From positions 1 through 37,288 of the IMG/VR virus record IMGVR_UViG_3300027906_002599: a stretch of DNA of 37,288 bases; one strand, written 5' to 3'. Below the pieces are notes generated by a model, which saw nothing but the letters and a program-made list of their open reading frames with translations, did not search any database and was not told the origin of the DNA. Positions 7,572 through 14,858 of this stretch are shown here, in pieces; within the stretch, counting starts at the first letter, position 1; each line of letters begins with the position of its first letter. Position numbers and translations under genes: made by a program. This stretch comes from a virus.

Positions 7572-9428
7572 CTACAGCGATTCTTTATATTCTTGTACAG
7601 ATAGTGTTCTAGGGACATCTTCATTAAAAAGTGTTACAGTTTCATATCTATTATGTTTATTAATGTCAAATATTCTATTAAAATATGTGCTATAATCTTG
7701 AAACATTTGGTATCTTAGGTCGTTTGAATTCTTTACAGGATCAAAGTCTTGCCAATACTTGTTGTGTCTAAATTGTACTGTTGTTTGATGTGCTATATGG
7801 TGTGATTGTTGTGTAGATAATCCGTGTTTGTTTTTAGTTAATAAAATGCCTTCCCATACTTTACGGTCATCTTGTATAGTATATCCTTCTTCTTCTAAAT
7901 TAGTTTGTATGCTACTAGTTGTTTTTGTTGGGTCTGATTTAGAATAATCCGGTTGTACCTGTCTAATTGTATAAAGTTGTACAACTGTTTGGTCTAATTT
8001 ATTATAATCCATATCTATTAATTTATAATGCATTTCTTTTATACCTTCTAAAGTATCTTCTGGTAATCCATACATAAAGTTAGAATGTAAGAACACATTT
8101 TTAAATTTATCTGCTTTAAGTTCTCTAATATATGCCATTTGTTCTTCGGGATGCCAACCTTTACCGATTGAAACAGCACTATCAGGTATTAATGTTTCTA
8201 TACCGTAATGAGCATATTCAAGTCCACTTTCTAGTAGAATATCTTCTTGCTTTAATCTGTTCTGTAAATCTAATCTTAAAAAACAAGAATACGTTAAAGG
8301 TATATTATGTTTTGTTTTTATTTCTGCTATTCTTTCTAATTTTGCAGTATCATCATTTAGTGTATCATCTGTTATCCAATATCTACTTACTCCGTACTCT
8401 TCCCAATTACGTTTTAATTCATCTTCAAGTCTTGACGTACTTCTTGTATAAGTGCCTTTTGTTTTTCCTATTAAATTAAACTCACAGAATGTACATTTAA
8501 AAATACAACCTCTACCTAGTTCTAATCCAATACGTTGGTTTGGTAAAATAACATCTTCGTCAAAATATTCCATTGTGCTGTTATAAATGTCAAGCATACT
8601 TTTAGGATCACTGTAAGACTCTTTGCTGTTTCCTTCTTCTAAGTCTTTTAGCATATCTCTAATAGTTACGTCTGCATATCCAAACATACGAATATCTATA
8701 TCATCTAAAGGAGTCTTATTTTTACTAACACCACCAAACTCTTTTGTGTAATTATATTGTACTCCTCCTATAACTAATTTAGTGTTAGGATTTTGTTCTA
8801 ATATCCACGGTTTAATTAAATGTTGCCTACCTGGAGGGAAAAACGAACTATTCAATAAACCATATTGGTCTTTATGAAATGAAAATACTTGACCAAACAT
8901 TACTGCTTTAGTGTTTTCTCCAACAAATTTTTGTATAATTTTATGTACAGTATCTTCACTTACATGTAAAAGGTTGTGGATAACTTGTACTGTATAGCCT
9001 AATTTTCTTATTTCATGTGCAACTTTATCACTGCCCATAGCACGACCATCATGTTGGTCTAAAGAGGGCCAAGTTAAATAATATCCAGCATTTTTAAGTT
9101 TATCTTCGCCATTAGCAGTACTTAAAAGTTCTTTTCTAGATGGTAATTTATAACATTGTTCTTCAAAGAATTTTGCTTTTCCCATATATTCAGTATGAAA
9201 AAAGTCGTCTGACCATGACTCGCCTGGCTTATACATTTCCTTTAAAATCATTTCATACTCTCTGCCACGTTGAGGATCAGAAGCAAAGATTAATACATCA
9301 ACAGGAGTGTGTTCGAAATCTTTGTCTATTTCGATAGCAAGTTTTATGTCTTTTTGATTTTTCCAGTCTATACCAGGATCTCCACCTGGTCCTGACCAAT
9401 TATACCAATCTTGAAGAACGTCTTTCAT
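7572..9428 (-). CDS. Radical SAM protein, possibly with an N-terminal B12-binding-like domain
   Basis: This is a 618-aa protein. The radical SAM cluster motif C308-x3-C312-x2-C315 (GRGCIFKCTFCEF) is intact and would hold a 4Fe-4S cluster to cleave S-adenosylmethionine. Downstream strands (YWITDDTLND, YSCFLRLDL, YGIETLIPDS, NFMYGLPEDT) fit the radical SAM TIM barrel. The part before the cluster, about 120-290, includes RKLGYTVQVIHN and KLVIGGVQYNY, reminiscent of the Rossmann-like cobalamin-binding domain in B12-dependent family members; the classic DxHxxG signature is not clear, so this part is weak. The reaction is unknown. It lies just after a ferredoxin-NADP reductase, a plausible supplier of electrons for the cluster. 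The ATG at 9428 is 5 nt after a GATAAGTA octamer. Confidence 0.85.
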   Translation of the reverse strand: MKDVLQDWYNWSGPGGDPGIDWKNQKDIKLAIEIDKDFEHTPVDVLIFASDPQRGREYEMILKEMYKPGESWSDDFFHTEYMGKAKFFEEQCYKLPSRKELLSTANGEDKLKNAGYYLTWPSLDQHDGRAMGSDKVAHEIRKLGYTVQVIHNLLHVSEDTVHKIIQKFVGENTKAVMFGQVFSFHKDQYGLLNSSFFPPGRQHLIKPWILEQNPNTKLVIGGVQYNYTKEFGGVSKNKTPLDDIDIRMFGYADVTIRDMLKDLEEGNSKESYSDPKSMLDIYNSTMEYFDEDVILPNQRIGLELGRGCIFKCTFCEFNLIGKTKGTYTRSTSRLEDELKRNWEEYGVSRYWITDDTLNDDTAKLERIAEIKTKHNIPLTYSCFLRLDLQNRLKQEDILLESGLEYAHYGIETLIPDSAVSIGKGWHPEEQMAYIRELKADKFKNVFLHSNFMYGLPEDTLEGIKEMHYKLIDMDYNKLDQTVVQLYTIRQVQPDYSKSDPTKTTSSIQTNLEEEGYTIQDDRKVWEGILLTKNKHGLSTQQSHHIAHQTTVQFRHNKYWQDFDPVKNSNDLRYQMFQDYSTYFNRIFDINKHNRYETVTLFNEDVPRTLSVQEYKESL

Positions 9429-9433
9429 ACTTG

Positions 9434-9441
9434 TACTTATC
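9434..9441 (-). promoter_or_regulatory. Late-promoter-like octamer (GATAAGTA) before the radical SAM gene
   Basis: This is a one-base variant of GATAAATA on the minus strand, ending 5 nt before the ATG at 9428 and abutting the FNR stop codon. The same variant at the same spacing precedes the ATG at 14002. Confidence 0.35.
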
Positions 9442-10173
9442 TTAATCTACAAAGGCTCTTTCAAGTACAAAATCTCCGGCTTCTCCTAAATTACCTTCTT
9501 GAAAACCTAAGTTTTCAAAAAAGTCTCTACATTCATAATTCATTTCTGGTCCACCGCATACCATTACTCTGTCAGTATCTTTATTAAATCCGCCATCTGT
9601 AAAATTTTGTATGTGTAGCCAAAAACGTCCTTTACGTTCATAATCTTCTTGGGTACATGTATCGTAGTAAGTAAATGTAAATGGTGTGTCTGCAATAGTG
9701 TTTACTGCATTTGTTATTTCTGTTTGATATGTATGTTCTGCATGTGTTCTTGTTGTATGTACTAATGTTACATTATTAAACTTTTCGTATGTTTGAGGGT
9801 CTCTAATAATACTCATAAACGGTGCTAAACCTGTTCCTGTGCATAATAAAAACAAATTATCTGCTTTAGTTAAATTATCAATCGTTAAAGTGCCCGTAGT
9901 CTTTGGCATACATATAACTTCATCTCCAACTTTTAAATGCTGTAAACGACTTGTAAGAGGGCCGTCTGGTACCTTAATACTTAAGAACTCTAAGTGGTCT
10001 TCGTAATTTGCACTAGCAATACTGTATGCTCTTAATAATGGCTTGTCATCTACCATTAATCCAATCATTGCAAATTCACCGTTTACAAAACGAAACGATT
10101 GATTTCTTGTTGTTTTAAAACTGAATGTTTTATCGGTCCAATGATGAACCCATGTTACTGTTTCTTTATTCAA
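9442..10173 (-). CDS. fpr: Ferredoxin/flavodoxin-NADP+ reductase (Fpr type)
   Basis: This 243-aa FAD protein transfers electrons between NADPH and ferredoxin or flavodoxin. Visible motifs are RAYSIAS (48-54) for FAD, GPLTSRL (71-77), CTGTGLAPF (111-119) for the NADP-binding domain, MVCGGPEM near 204-211, and a C-terminal VLERAFVD matching the Fpr-type end. The length fits bacterial Fpr (about 250 aa). The start appears to be TTG at 10173, overlapping the TGA stop of the preceding gene, so translational coupling is likely. It sits directly upstream of the radical SAM gene, and its product could reduce the ferredoxin used by that enzyme. Phage-encoded FNR is uncommon; confidence in the family is high. 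Confidence 0.88.
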   Translation of the reverse strand: MNKETVTWVHHWTDKTFSFKTTRNQSFRFVNGEFAMIGLMVDDKPLLRAYSIASANYEDHLEFLSIKVPDGPLTSRLQHLKVGDEVICMPKTTGTLTIDNLTKADNLFLLCTGTGLAPFMSIIRDPQTYEKFNNVTLVHTTRTHAEHTYQTEITNAVNTIADTPFTFTYYDTCTQEDYERKGRFWLHIQNFTDGGFNKDTDRVMVCGGPEMNYECRDFFENLGFQEGNLGEAGDFVLERAFVD

Positions 10174-10424
10174 TGTTTAGTCGCCTTAAATGATTCTATC
10201 ATTGCTTGTCTTATTTCTGGGTCTTTTAATTTATCTATAAATTCATGATTAAGTTTAAACGTCATACCTTGTTCAAACTTTGTCATTAATGATGTATCAT
10301 CTACTCCTAGCATCTTAGTAAGGTCTTTAAATGATAACATGTCTAAACCATTTTCTTTTGCTTCAAGCAATAAATCTAATATTACTTCTGTTAATATATC
10401 GTCTATGTCTTTATCACTTGTCAT
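10170..10424 (-). CDS. Small acidic helical protein, unknown
   Basis: This 84-aa protein starts at the ATG at 10424 (MTSDKDIDDILTEV). A longer in-frame reading to 10502 only translates tRNA-Ala and is rejected. The sequence is helical, with LTEVILDLLLEAKENG and LTKMLGVDDTSLMTKF, and has no signal or membrane segment. The phrase SFKDLTKMLGVDD has the feel of a small helix-turn-helix, but this is not strong enough to call. It overlaps the FNR start by 4 bp, so the two are probably co-translated. Family not recognised. Confidence 0.6.
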   Translation of the reverse strand: MTSDKDIDDILTEVILDLLLEAKENGLDMLSFKDLTKMLGVDDTSLMTKFEQGMTFKLNHEFIDKLKDPEIRQAMIESFKATKH

Positions 10425-10441
10425 ACTAATACTATCGAAAC

Positions 10442-10517
10442 TGGTGGAGCGAACAGGGGTCGAACCTGCGACCTTCTGGATGCAAACCAGACGCTCTCCC
10501 AACTGAGCTACCGCCCC
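10442..10517 (-). tRNA. tRNA-Ala (anticodon TGC)
   Basis: The minus strand folds as a full cloverleaf: acceptor GGGGCGG with TCGCTCC (two G-U pairs), D-arm GCTC/GAGC, anticodon stem TCTGG/CCAGA around loop TTTGCAT (anticodon TGC), T-loop TTCGACC, and an encoded CCA at the 3' end. It reads GCA-type Ala codons, which are common in AT-rich phage genes. Confidence 0.95.
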
Positions 10518-10527
10518 CAGTTTATGT

Positions 10528-10749
10528 TTACCCTAAATTTCTGTTTAGGTATGCTCTCATATTGTCGCTAATCCTTTTTTGATTTGCTCGAATGTTAGAA
10601 CTTATTTCTTCTGCGTTTGCTCTAATGTTAGCACTAATTTGTTCTGCATTTTTTCTTACGTTGTCACCAACGTTTTGAAAATCCCAATCAACATTCTTAG
10701 TTGCTTTTTTAGTAGTAACTGCTTTAGTTTTTGCTTTTGCTTTTACCAT
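10528..10749 (-). CDS. Small basic protein with 11-residue repeats
   Basis: The 73-aa protein lies between the two tRNA genes. The N-terminus is Lys/Ala/Thr-rich (MVKAKAKTKAVTTKKATK), like a nucleic-acid-binding or histone-like tail. The C-terminal half is built of three near-identical 11-residue units: NAEQISANIRA, NAEEISSNIRA and NQKRISDNMRA. An 11-residue period suggests an amphipathic helix or coiled coil. The ATG at 10749 has a GAGAG motif about 6 nt upstream; an upstream in-frame ATG at 10833 would add 28 residues. It is probably on the sigma70-type transcript that starts near 10970. Family not recognised. Confidence 0.6.
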   Translation of the reverse strand: MVKAKAKTKAVTTKKATKNVDWDFQNVGDNVRKNAEQISANIRANAEEISSNIRANQKRISDNMRAYLNRNLG

Positions 10750-10875
10750 TTTGTTCTCTCTGTGCGTTGCACTAGTTTCAGTAGTCTTATTCCGGTTCTT
10801 CTGCCTCGTTGCATTTTCTACTGAGTAGCACATATTTACCGGTATTAATTAACACTAGTTTTAATATCTGGTAAT

Positions 10876-10965
10876 TGGCGGAAAGGGAGAGATTCGAACT
10901 CTCGGTACAGTTACCCGTACTCCTCCTTAGCAGGGAGGTGCTTTAAGCCACTCAGCCACCTTTCC
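10876..10965 (-). tRNA. tRNA-Ser (anticodon GCT)
   Basis: The 90-nt minus-strand sequence has acceptor GGAAAGG/CCTTTCC, discriminator G, and an encoded CCA. The anticodon stem CCTCC/GGAGG holds loop CTGCTAA (anticodon GCT). A long variable arm, diagnostic of class II tRNA-Ser, follows, and the T-loop is TTCGAAT. It decodes AGC and AGU. Its 5' end lies 12 nt after the -10 box of a sigma70-type promoter. Confidence 0.95.
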
Positions 10966-10976
10966 TATTATTTGAC

Positions 10977-11005
10977 AGTATATAGGTATTCACGTTCATT
11001 GTCAA
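10977..11005 (-). promoter_or_regulatory. Sigma70-type promoter before tRNA-Ser
   Basis: The minus strand has TTGACA at 11005-11000, a 17-nt spacer and TATACT at 10982-10977. The hexamers and spacing are identical to the promoter at 6438-6466. Transcription would start near 10970 and read tRNA-Ser, the small repeat protein, tRNA-Ala and possibly on through FNR. Confidence 0.88.
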
Positions 11006-11019
11006 GGATTAAAGAAAGT

Positions 11020-11027
11020 GATAAATA
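11020..11027 (+). promoter_or_regulatory. Late promoter octamer before gp14
   Basis: GATAAATA on the plus strand ends 7 nt before the gp14 ATG at 11035. It is divergent from the sigma70-type promoter at 10977-11005. There is no Shine-Dalgarno between octamer and start codon. Confidence 0.6.
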
Positions 11028-11034
11028 GTACATT

Positions 11035-12066
11035 ATGCCAAGATTACAACTGTGGAACAAGAACAAAACTAATGACTACGGCTTTATAGATAGAGTTGTA
11101 GCAGAAAGTATCAATGCCGGCGGCACAGGAGTCTATGTACACAAATACATAGGCACATATACTGATGACTCAACAGCCAGTATTGGTAGTGGCGACTTGT
11201 ATATACAAGACGTTATATTCTTAGAAAACAGAGATAGAAAATACGACCCAGACATTTACGAACTACGTGGAGCATATAATATAGCAGAACCAGATTTTGA
11301 TTTAACACAATTTGGTATGTTTTTATCTAACGATAGTTTGTATATGACTTTCCACATGAACTCATGTGCAAGTTTACTTGGCAGAAGGTTAATGGCAGGT
11401 GATGTTTTAGAACTACCACATTTAAGAGATGATTTACTTTTAGGTGGTGGTGAAGCAGTTAATAGATTCTTTGTAGTAAGTGATTGTGGCAGACCAGCAG
11501 AAGGATATGATCCTAGATGGTGGCCCCACTTATGGAGATGTAAATTAACTAACATTACAGACAGTCCAGAATACAGAGATATTCTTGGTACTGGAGAAAC
11601 TGCAACTGATTTAAGAAATGTTCTTAGTACATACAAAACAGAAATTGAAGTTAGCGACAAAGTTATGGCAGTTGCCAATGCTGAAGTTCAATATGATGCT
11701 GGAAACTTTGAAGGTGGTCATTTATATGTAGATGAAACCAGTGTAGATAAGCCAGGTGTGTACTTCCCAGGAGATGGCTCTGCACCTAACGGCATAAGTA
11801 TTGTTGGAAGTGGAGATTCATTCCCAATAGGATCAAACAACGGAGATTATTTCTTGAGAACAGATTTTGAACCTCATAGATTATTTAAGAAGTCTGGAAG
11901 TAGATGGATTAAAATTAGCGATGACAACAAGAAGGCTTGGAGTGCCGCTAATAAAATACTTACTTCCTTTATTAATAATGATAATATTACAACAAACACA
12001 GATGGTACAACTCAAGTTGAGAAAACAAACCTCAGTAAAGCAGTTAAACCTAAGGCAGATAACTAA
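11035..12066 (+). CDS. 14: Neck protein, T4 gp14-like
   Basis: The 343-aa protein aligns by eye with T4 gp14 over its N-terminal half: an early VVAESINAGGTGVYVHKYIG block equals the AESI...G...Y block of gp14. Further on are a TQFGMFLSNDSLYMTF block, a GDVLELPHL segment and WWPHLWRCK. gp14 joins gp13 at the head-tail neck. It is longer than T4 gp14 (256 aa) because of a C-terminal extension containing a Gly-rich stretch (GVYFPGDGSAP and GSGDSFPIG) and a low-complexity Asn/Thr end. It starts a plus-strand late operon with gp15, and the stop overlaps the gp15 ATG. Confidence 0.78.
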   Translation: MPRLQLWNKNKTNDYGFIDRVVAESINAGGTGVYVHKYIGTYTDDSTASIGSGDLYIQDVIFLENRDRKYDPDIYELRGAYNIAEPDFDLTQFGMFLSNDSLYMTFHMNSCASLLGRRLMAGDVLELPHLRDDLLLGGGEAVNRFFVVSDCGRPAEGYDPRWWPHLWRCKLTNITDSPEYRDILGTGETATDLRNVLSTYKTEIEVSDKVMAVANAEVQYDAGNFEGGHLYVDETSVDKPGVYFPGDGSAPNGISIVGSGDSFPIGSNNGDYFLRTDFEPHRLFKKSGSRWIKISDDNKKAWSAANKILTSFINNDNITTNTDGTTQVEKTNLSKAVKPKADN

Positions 12067-13316
12067 TGGCTAATTTAGATTACTGGTATGACGCACAATT
12101 AAGAAGATACTTGATGCAATTCATGAGGATTTTTAATGACTTTAAAGTGTCAGAAGGTAAACGTGATGGTGCAACATACTATAATAAAGTTCCTGTAAGA
12201 TATGCAGACATGCAAAGAATGGTAGGACATATTATGAGAAAGGGTAGTGAAAACATGGTTAACTCTACTCCTTTTATAGCATGTAGCATTAACAGTTTAT
12301 TACTAGCAAGAGATAGGGCTCAAGATCCTATGTTAATTAGTAAAGTACAAGTTGCAGAAAGACAATATGATAGTGGTACTAGTCAATATAAAACGGGTAG
12401 TGATTCACAAAGTTTTCCAGGTAACTTATACAGCACAGATAGATATATGCCAGTTCCGTACAATTTAACAATGCAAGTAGACATTTGGACTGGAAATACA
12501 GACCAAAAATTACAACTGTTAGAACAAGTATTAATCTTGTTTAATCCAAGTATTCAATTACAACACTCTTCCAATCCTTTAGATTGGACTAGTATTTTTG
12601 AAGTGGAACTTACAGATGTAAATTGGTCAAATAGAAGTATGCCAGCAGGCGTCGATGAAACAATAGACGTTGCCACCCTAACATTTACTTTACCTATCTG
12701 GTTAAGTCCACCTGCAAAAGTACAAAGACAAAAAATTATTAATACAATTATAACTAATATTTACGATACATCAAATGTACAAGATTTAGGTTATGATGAA
12801 GATATATACGACTTCTTTAGAACAGTTGATTCACAATTTGAGTTACATACTGTAAGTCCAAACAATTACTATTTAGAAATGAATGGTACAGAAGCAACAT
12901 TATTTAAAACAGGACCTACAGAAGGTACTAGTTATGATGATGGTGAAACAACAAAAGCAAATTGGAATGATTTATTAGAAGTTATTGCTCCGCAAGGAGA
13001 TAAAGGTACGTTGTCTAATGCAAGTGTTACAATGAGTGATATACCTTTAACAACAGGAAGTACATTACAATTAAATATTTCAAACGATATAGATTCAACA
13101 ACTAGTCTTATTAGTGGATTTATTGCAAGAAATAGTATAGACCCAAGCAAATTAGTATTCACTATTGACAGTGATACATTGCCAACTAATACATTAACAA
13201 GTTTAACAAAAATTATTGATCCTACAGCAAGTTATCCAGGCGATGGTACATTAGCCGCCGCCACAAATGGACAAAGATATTTACTTACATCAGAGATTTC
13301 CGGAGACAATTGGTAA
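12066..13316 (+). CDS. 15: Tail terminator / sheath stabiliser, T4 gp15-like, cut by an in-frame TAA
   Basis: The visible product is 416 aa. The N-terminal YWYDAQLRRYLMQFMRIFND and KVPVRYADMQRM match the T4 gp15 opening (FRRY...F..., VPI.YA). The blocks LQLLEQVLILFNPSIQL and VATLTFTLPIWLSPPAK match its later strands. gp15 caps the tail tube and sheath and receives the head. The reading frame stops at TAA (13314-13316), yet the same frame stays open for 64 more codons with sequence that looks like the true C-terminus (see next entry). This could be a nonsense mutation, programmed readthrough or a base error. The core gp15 domain is complete before the stop. The C-terminal region beyond about residue 220 is a long Ser/Thr-rich extension absent from T4. 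Confidence 0.8.
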   Translation: MANLDYWYDAQLRRYLMQFMRIFNDFKVSEGKRDGATYYNKVPVRYADMQRMVGHIMRKGSENMVNSTPFIACSINSLLLARDRAQDPMLISKVQVAERQYDSGTSQYKTGSDSQSFPGNLYSTDRYMPVPYNLTMQVDIWTGNTDQKLQLLEQVLILFNPSIQLQHSSNPLDWTSIFEVELTDVNWSNRSMPAGVDETIDVATLTFTLPIWLSPPAKVQRQKIINTIITNIYDTSNVQDLGYDEDIYDFFRTVDSQFELHTVSPNNYYLEMNGTEATLFKTGPTEGTSYDDGETTKANWNDLLEVIAPQGDKGTLSNASVTMSDIPLTTGSTLQLNISNDIDSTTSLISGFIARNSIDPSKLVFTIDSDTLPTNTLTSLTKIIDPTASYPGDGTLAAATNGQRYLLTSEISGDNW

Positions 13317-13511
13317 TATCTGCAGACTAACAATGACATAATTGAGTATAACGGTAGTGCATGGACTAAAGTATTCGATGCATCGGCTGTTACGGCTGTA
13401 CATTATGTCACAAACACATTTACAGGAAAACAGTATCAATGGAAAAACGAAACGTGGACAAGCACTTACGAAGGGACGTACAACCCAGGGTTCTGGAAAA
13501 TCAACATCTAG
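13317..13511 (+). pseudogene. Continuation of the gp15 frame after the in-frame TAA
   Basis: The gp15 frame continues open from 13317 to a TAG at 13509-13511. It encodes 64 residues with DIIEYNGSAWTKVFDAS, HYVTNTFTGKQYQW and a terminal YNPGFWKINI. The aromatic and Gly-rich strand pattern follows directly from the RYLLTSEI segment before the stop and reads like one beta-domain. It has no start codon of its own, so it is best seen as a detached or readthrough C-terminus of gp15. The Nudix gene begins inside it in another frame. Confidence 0.65.
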
Positions 13512-13990
13512 AAGAAAAGAGCATTATAGAAAAATTAAATCCTTTGACCAATCTTAATAAACATAAGGGCATTAGTGCCGCAGGTGTTTTGTTTTTAGCA
13601 AAAGACACAGGTAGATGTTTATTCCAACTACGCAATTCAGATAAAAGACAAAAACATACTTGGGGATTTTGGGGAGGCATGATAGAAGGAATAGAAACTC
13701 CTTATGAAGCCTTACAAAGAGAACTATCAGAAGAAATTGGTCTTGTTCCTGAACTTAAAAAATTAAATCCATTAGACGTATATCAAAGCAAAGACAAAAA
13801 TTTTATGTATTACAGTTTTTGCTATGTAGTAGATAAAGAATTTCAACCTACACTAAATGATGAGAGTTGTGGGTATGCTTGGGTAGACATAGGACAGTGG
13901 CCCAAACCATTGCATGATGGAGCAAGAAGTACACTAGGACGTAATAAAGGCACTGGTAAACTGCACACTATACTTAAAATCAATATGTGA
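13439..13990 (+). CDS. Nudix hydrolase
   Basis: The reading frame is 183 aa. A complete Nudix box, G-x5-E-x7-REL-x-EE-x-GL, is visible at residues 80-102 (GMIEGIETPYEALQREL and onward), giving the Mg-binding Glu residues. The WGFWGGMIEG approach matches the family. Nudix enzymes hydrolyse nucleoside diphosphates linked to another moiety; the substrate here is unknown. The ATG at 13439 overlaps the residual gp15 frame by 73 bp. The first 30 or so residues look unlike the rest, so translation may begin later, for example at a non-ATG codon near 13490. The C-terminal YAWVDIGQWPKPLHDG suits a small Nudix protein as found in other T4-like phages. Confidence 0.85.
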   Translation: MEKRNVDKHLRRDVQPRVLENQHLEEKSIIEKLNPLTNLNKHKGISAAGVLFLAKDTGRCLFQLRNSDKRQKHTWGFWGGMIEGIETPYEALQRELSEEIGLVPELKKLNPLDVYQSKDKNFMYYSFCYVVDKEFQPTLNDESCGYAWVDIGQWPKPLHDGARSTLGRNKGTGKLHTILKINM

Positions 13991-13996
13991 TAAGTA
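13989..13996 (+). promoter_or_regulatory. Late-promoter-like octamer (GATAAGTA)
   Basis: A one-base variant of GATAAATA overlaps the Nudix stop codon and ends 5 nt before the ATG at 14002. The variant and spacing are the same as at 9434-9441. Confidence 0.35.
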
Positions 13997-14001
13997 ATAG
14001 C

Positions 14002-14628
14002 ATGTCAAAAGATATTATTAATTTTGATGCTATAAAACTTACAACTGAACTAAACAAATATAAACGACACAAGGCAATCCCAAATACATTCTTTGATGGC
14101 ACATATACAATACTTGATGTAAGAGAATTGTACGATGACTTATCTTCGAAAGCACAAAAAATTGCAGATGAATTGATTGAACATTATAATGTTGAAGTCA
14201 AGCAAAGTGAAGAAGGTTTATATAAAAGTTTTTTAAATGAGTATAAAGCATTTTTAAGAAATCAACACACTCGTCATGAGAAGTGGATGTATCCACCTGT
14301 GATGAAAAAATATAGAGCAAATATAAATCCTGTAAGAGCAATAACCTATGACATTAGGGAAATGGCTTACGCATATAACTCGCATGATGACCATCATGTT
14401 TGGTTAAGTCAATTAATTACAGAGCCTAATTTTTATCATAGAGTTATACAAGACATAATTAAAGATAGAGAAAAAGTAGATAAGATTTTAAATTACTATA
14501 TGCCTATATATAGTGTTGCTAATTTTAAAATGCCAATGGAAATAAAACACTTGCAAACATTAAGACAAGATTTGCTTGAATATGCCAAATTGTTCACAGA
14601 ATTTAGAATATACAATCCAGACGAATAA
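14002..14628 (+). CDS. Hypothetical helical protein
   Basis: This 208-aa protein starts at ATG 14002 (MSKDIINFDAIKL); a GTG five codons upstream is less likely because of the octamer lying between. It is mostly alpha-helical and basic, with no signal peptide or TM segment. Notable features are a long charged helix near 40-90, a His-rich patch (YNSHDDHHVWL) near 125-135 and a C-terminal LRQDLLEYAKLFTEFRIYNP. I do not recognise a family. It sits in the gp14-gp15-Nudix plus-strand run and may be co-expressed late. Confidence 0.65.
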   Translation: MSKDIINFDAIKLTTELNKYKRHKAIPNTFFDGTYTILDVRELYDDLSSKAQKIADELIEHYNVEVKQSEEGLYKSFLNEYKAFLRNQHTRHEKWMYPPVMKKYRANINPVRAITYDIREMAYAYNSHDDHHVWLSQLITEPNFYHRVIQDIIKDREKVDKILNYYMPIYSVANFKMPMEIKHLQTLRQDLLEYAKLFTEFRIYNPDE

Positions 14629-14629
14629 G

Positions 14630-14637
14630 ACTAAATA
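14630..14637 (+). promoter_or_regulatory. Possible late promoter octamer (ACTAAATA)
   Basis: ACTAAATA lies directly after the stop of the 14002 gene and ends 5 nt before the ATG at 14643. The same octamer precedes the FabZ gene on the other strand. Confidence 0.45.
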
Positions 14638-14642
14638 TTATT

Positions 14643-14858
14643 ATGAAGTCAGGCAAAATAATACAGATTGCGGACCTAATTAACGACAAATTACGAAAAG
14701 AACAAGAGTTAGAATTCTATGAATTAGAATTAAAAAAGTTGTTACTTCGTATGCAGTTCGTACGACAAGAAATTGACCTTACTAATACTATTATAGATTT
14801 AATACAAAAGGAAGAGATTCCTGATATAATGAAAAATATTAGCAAGTATGAAGTTTAG
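14643..14858 (+). CDS. Small coiled-coil protein
   Basis: This 71-aa protein is almost entirely helical and charged. Heptad-like Leu/Ile spacing (ADLINDKLRKEQELEFYELE, then LKKLLLRMQFVRQEIDLTNT) suggests a coiled-coil dimer. It has no cysteine, signal peptide or TM segment. I believe similar small proteins occur in other marine T4-like phages, but the function is unknown to me. It ends at 14858, immediately against the stop of the convergent cyclase gene at 14859, with no terminator hairpin visible between them. Confidence 0.65.
   Translation: MKSGKIIQIADLINDKLRKEQELEFYELELKKLLLRMQFVRQEIDLTNTIIDLIQKEEIPDIMKNISKYEV

Noticed and set aside
10425-10502. N-terminal extension of the 10170-10424 gene
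   Set aside because: It is the read-through of tRNA-Ala; the cloverleaf explains these bases.
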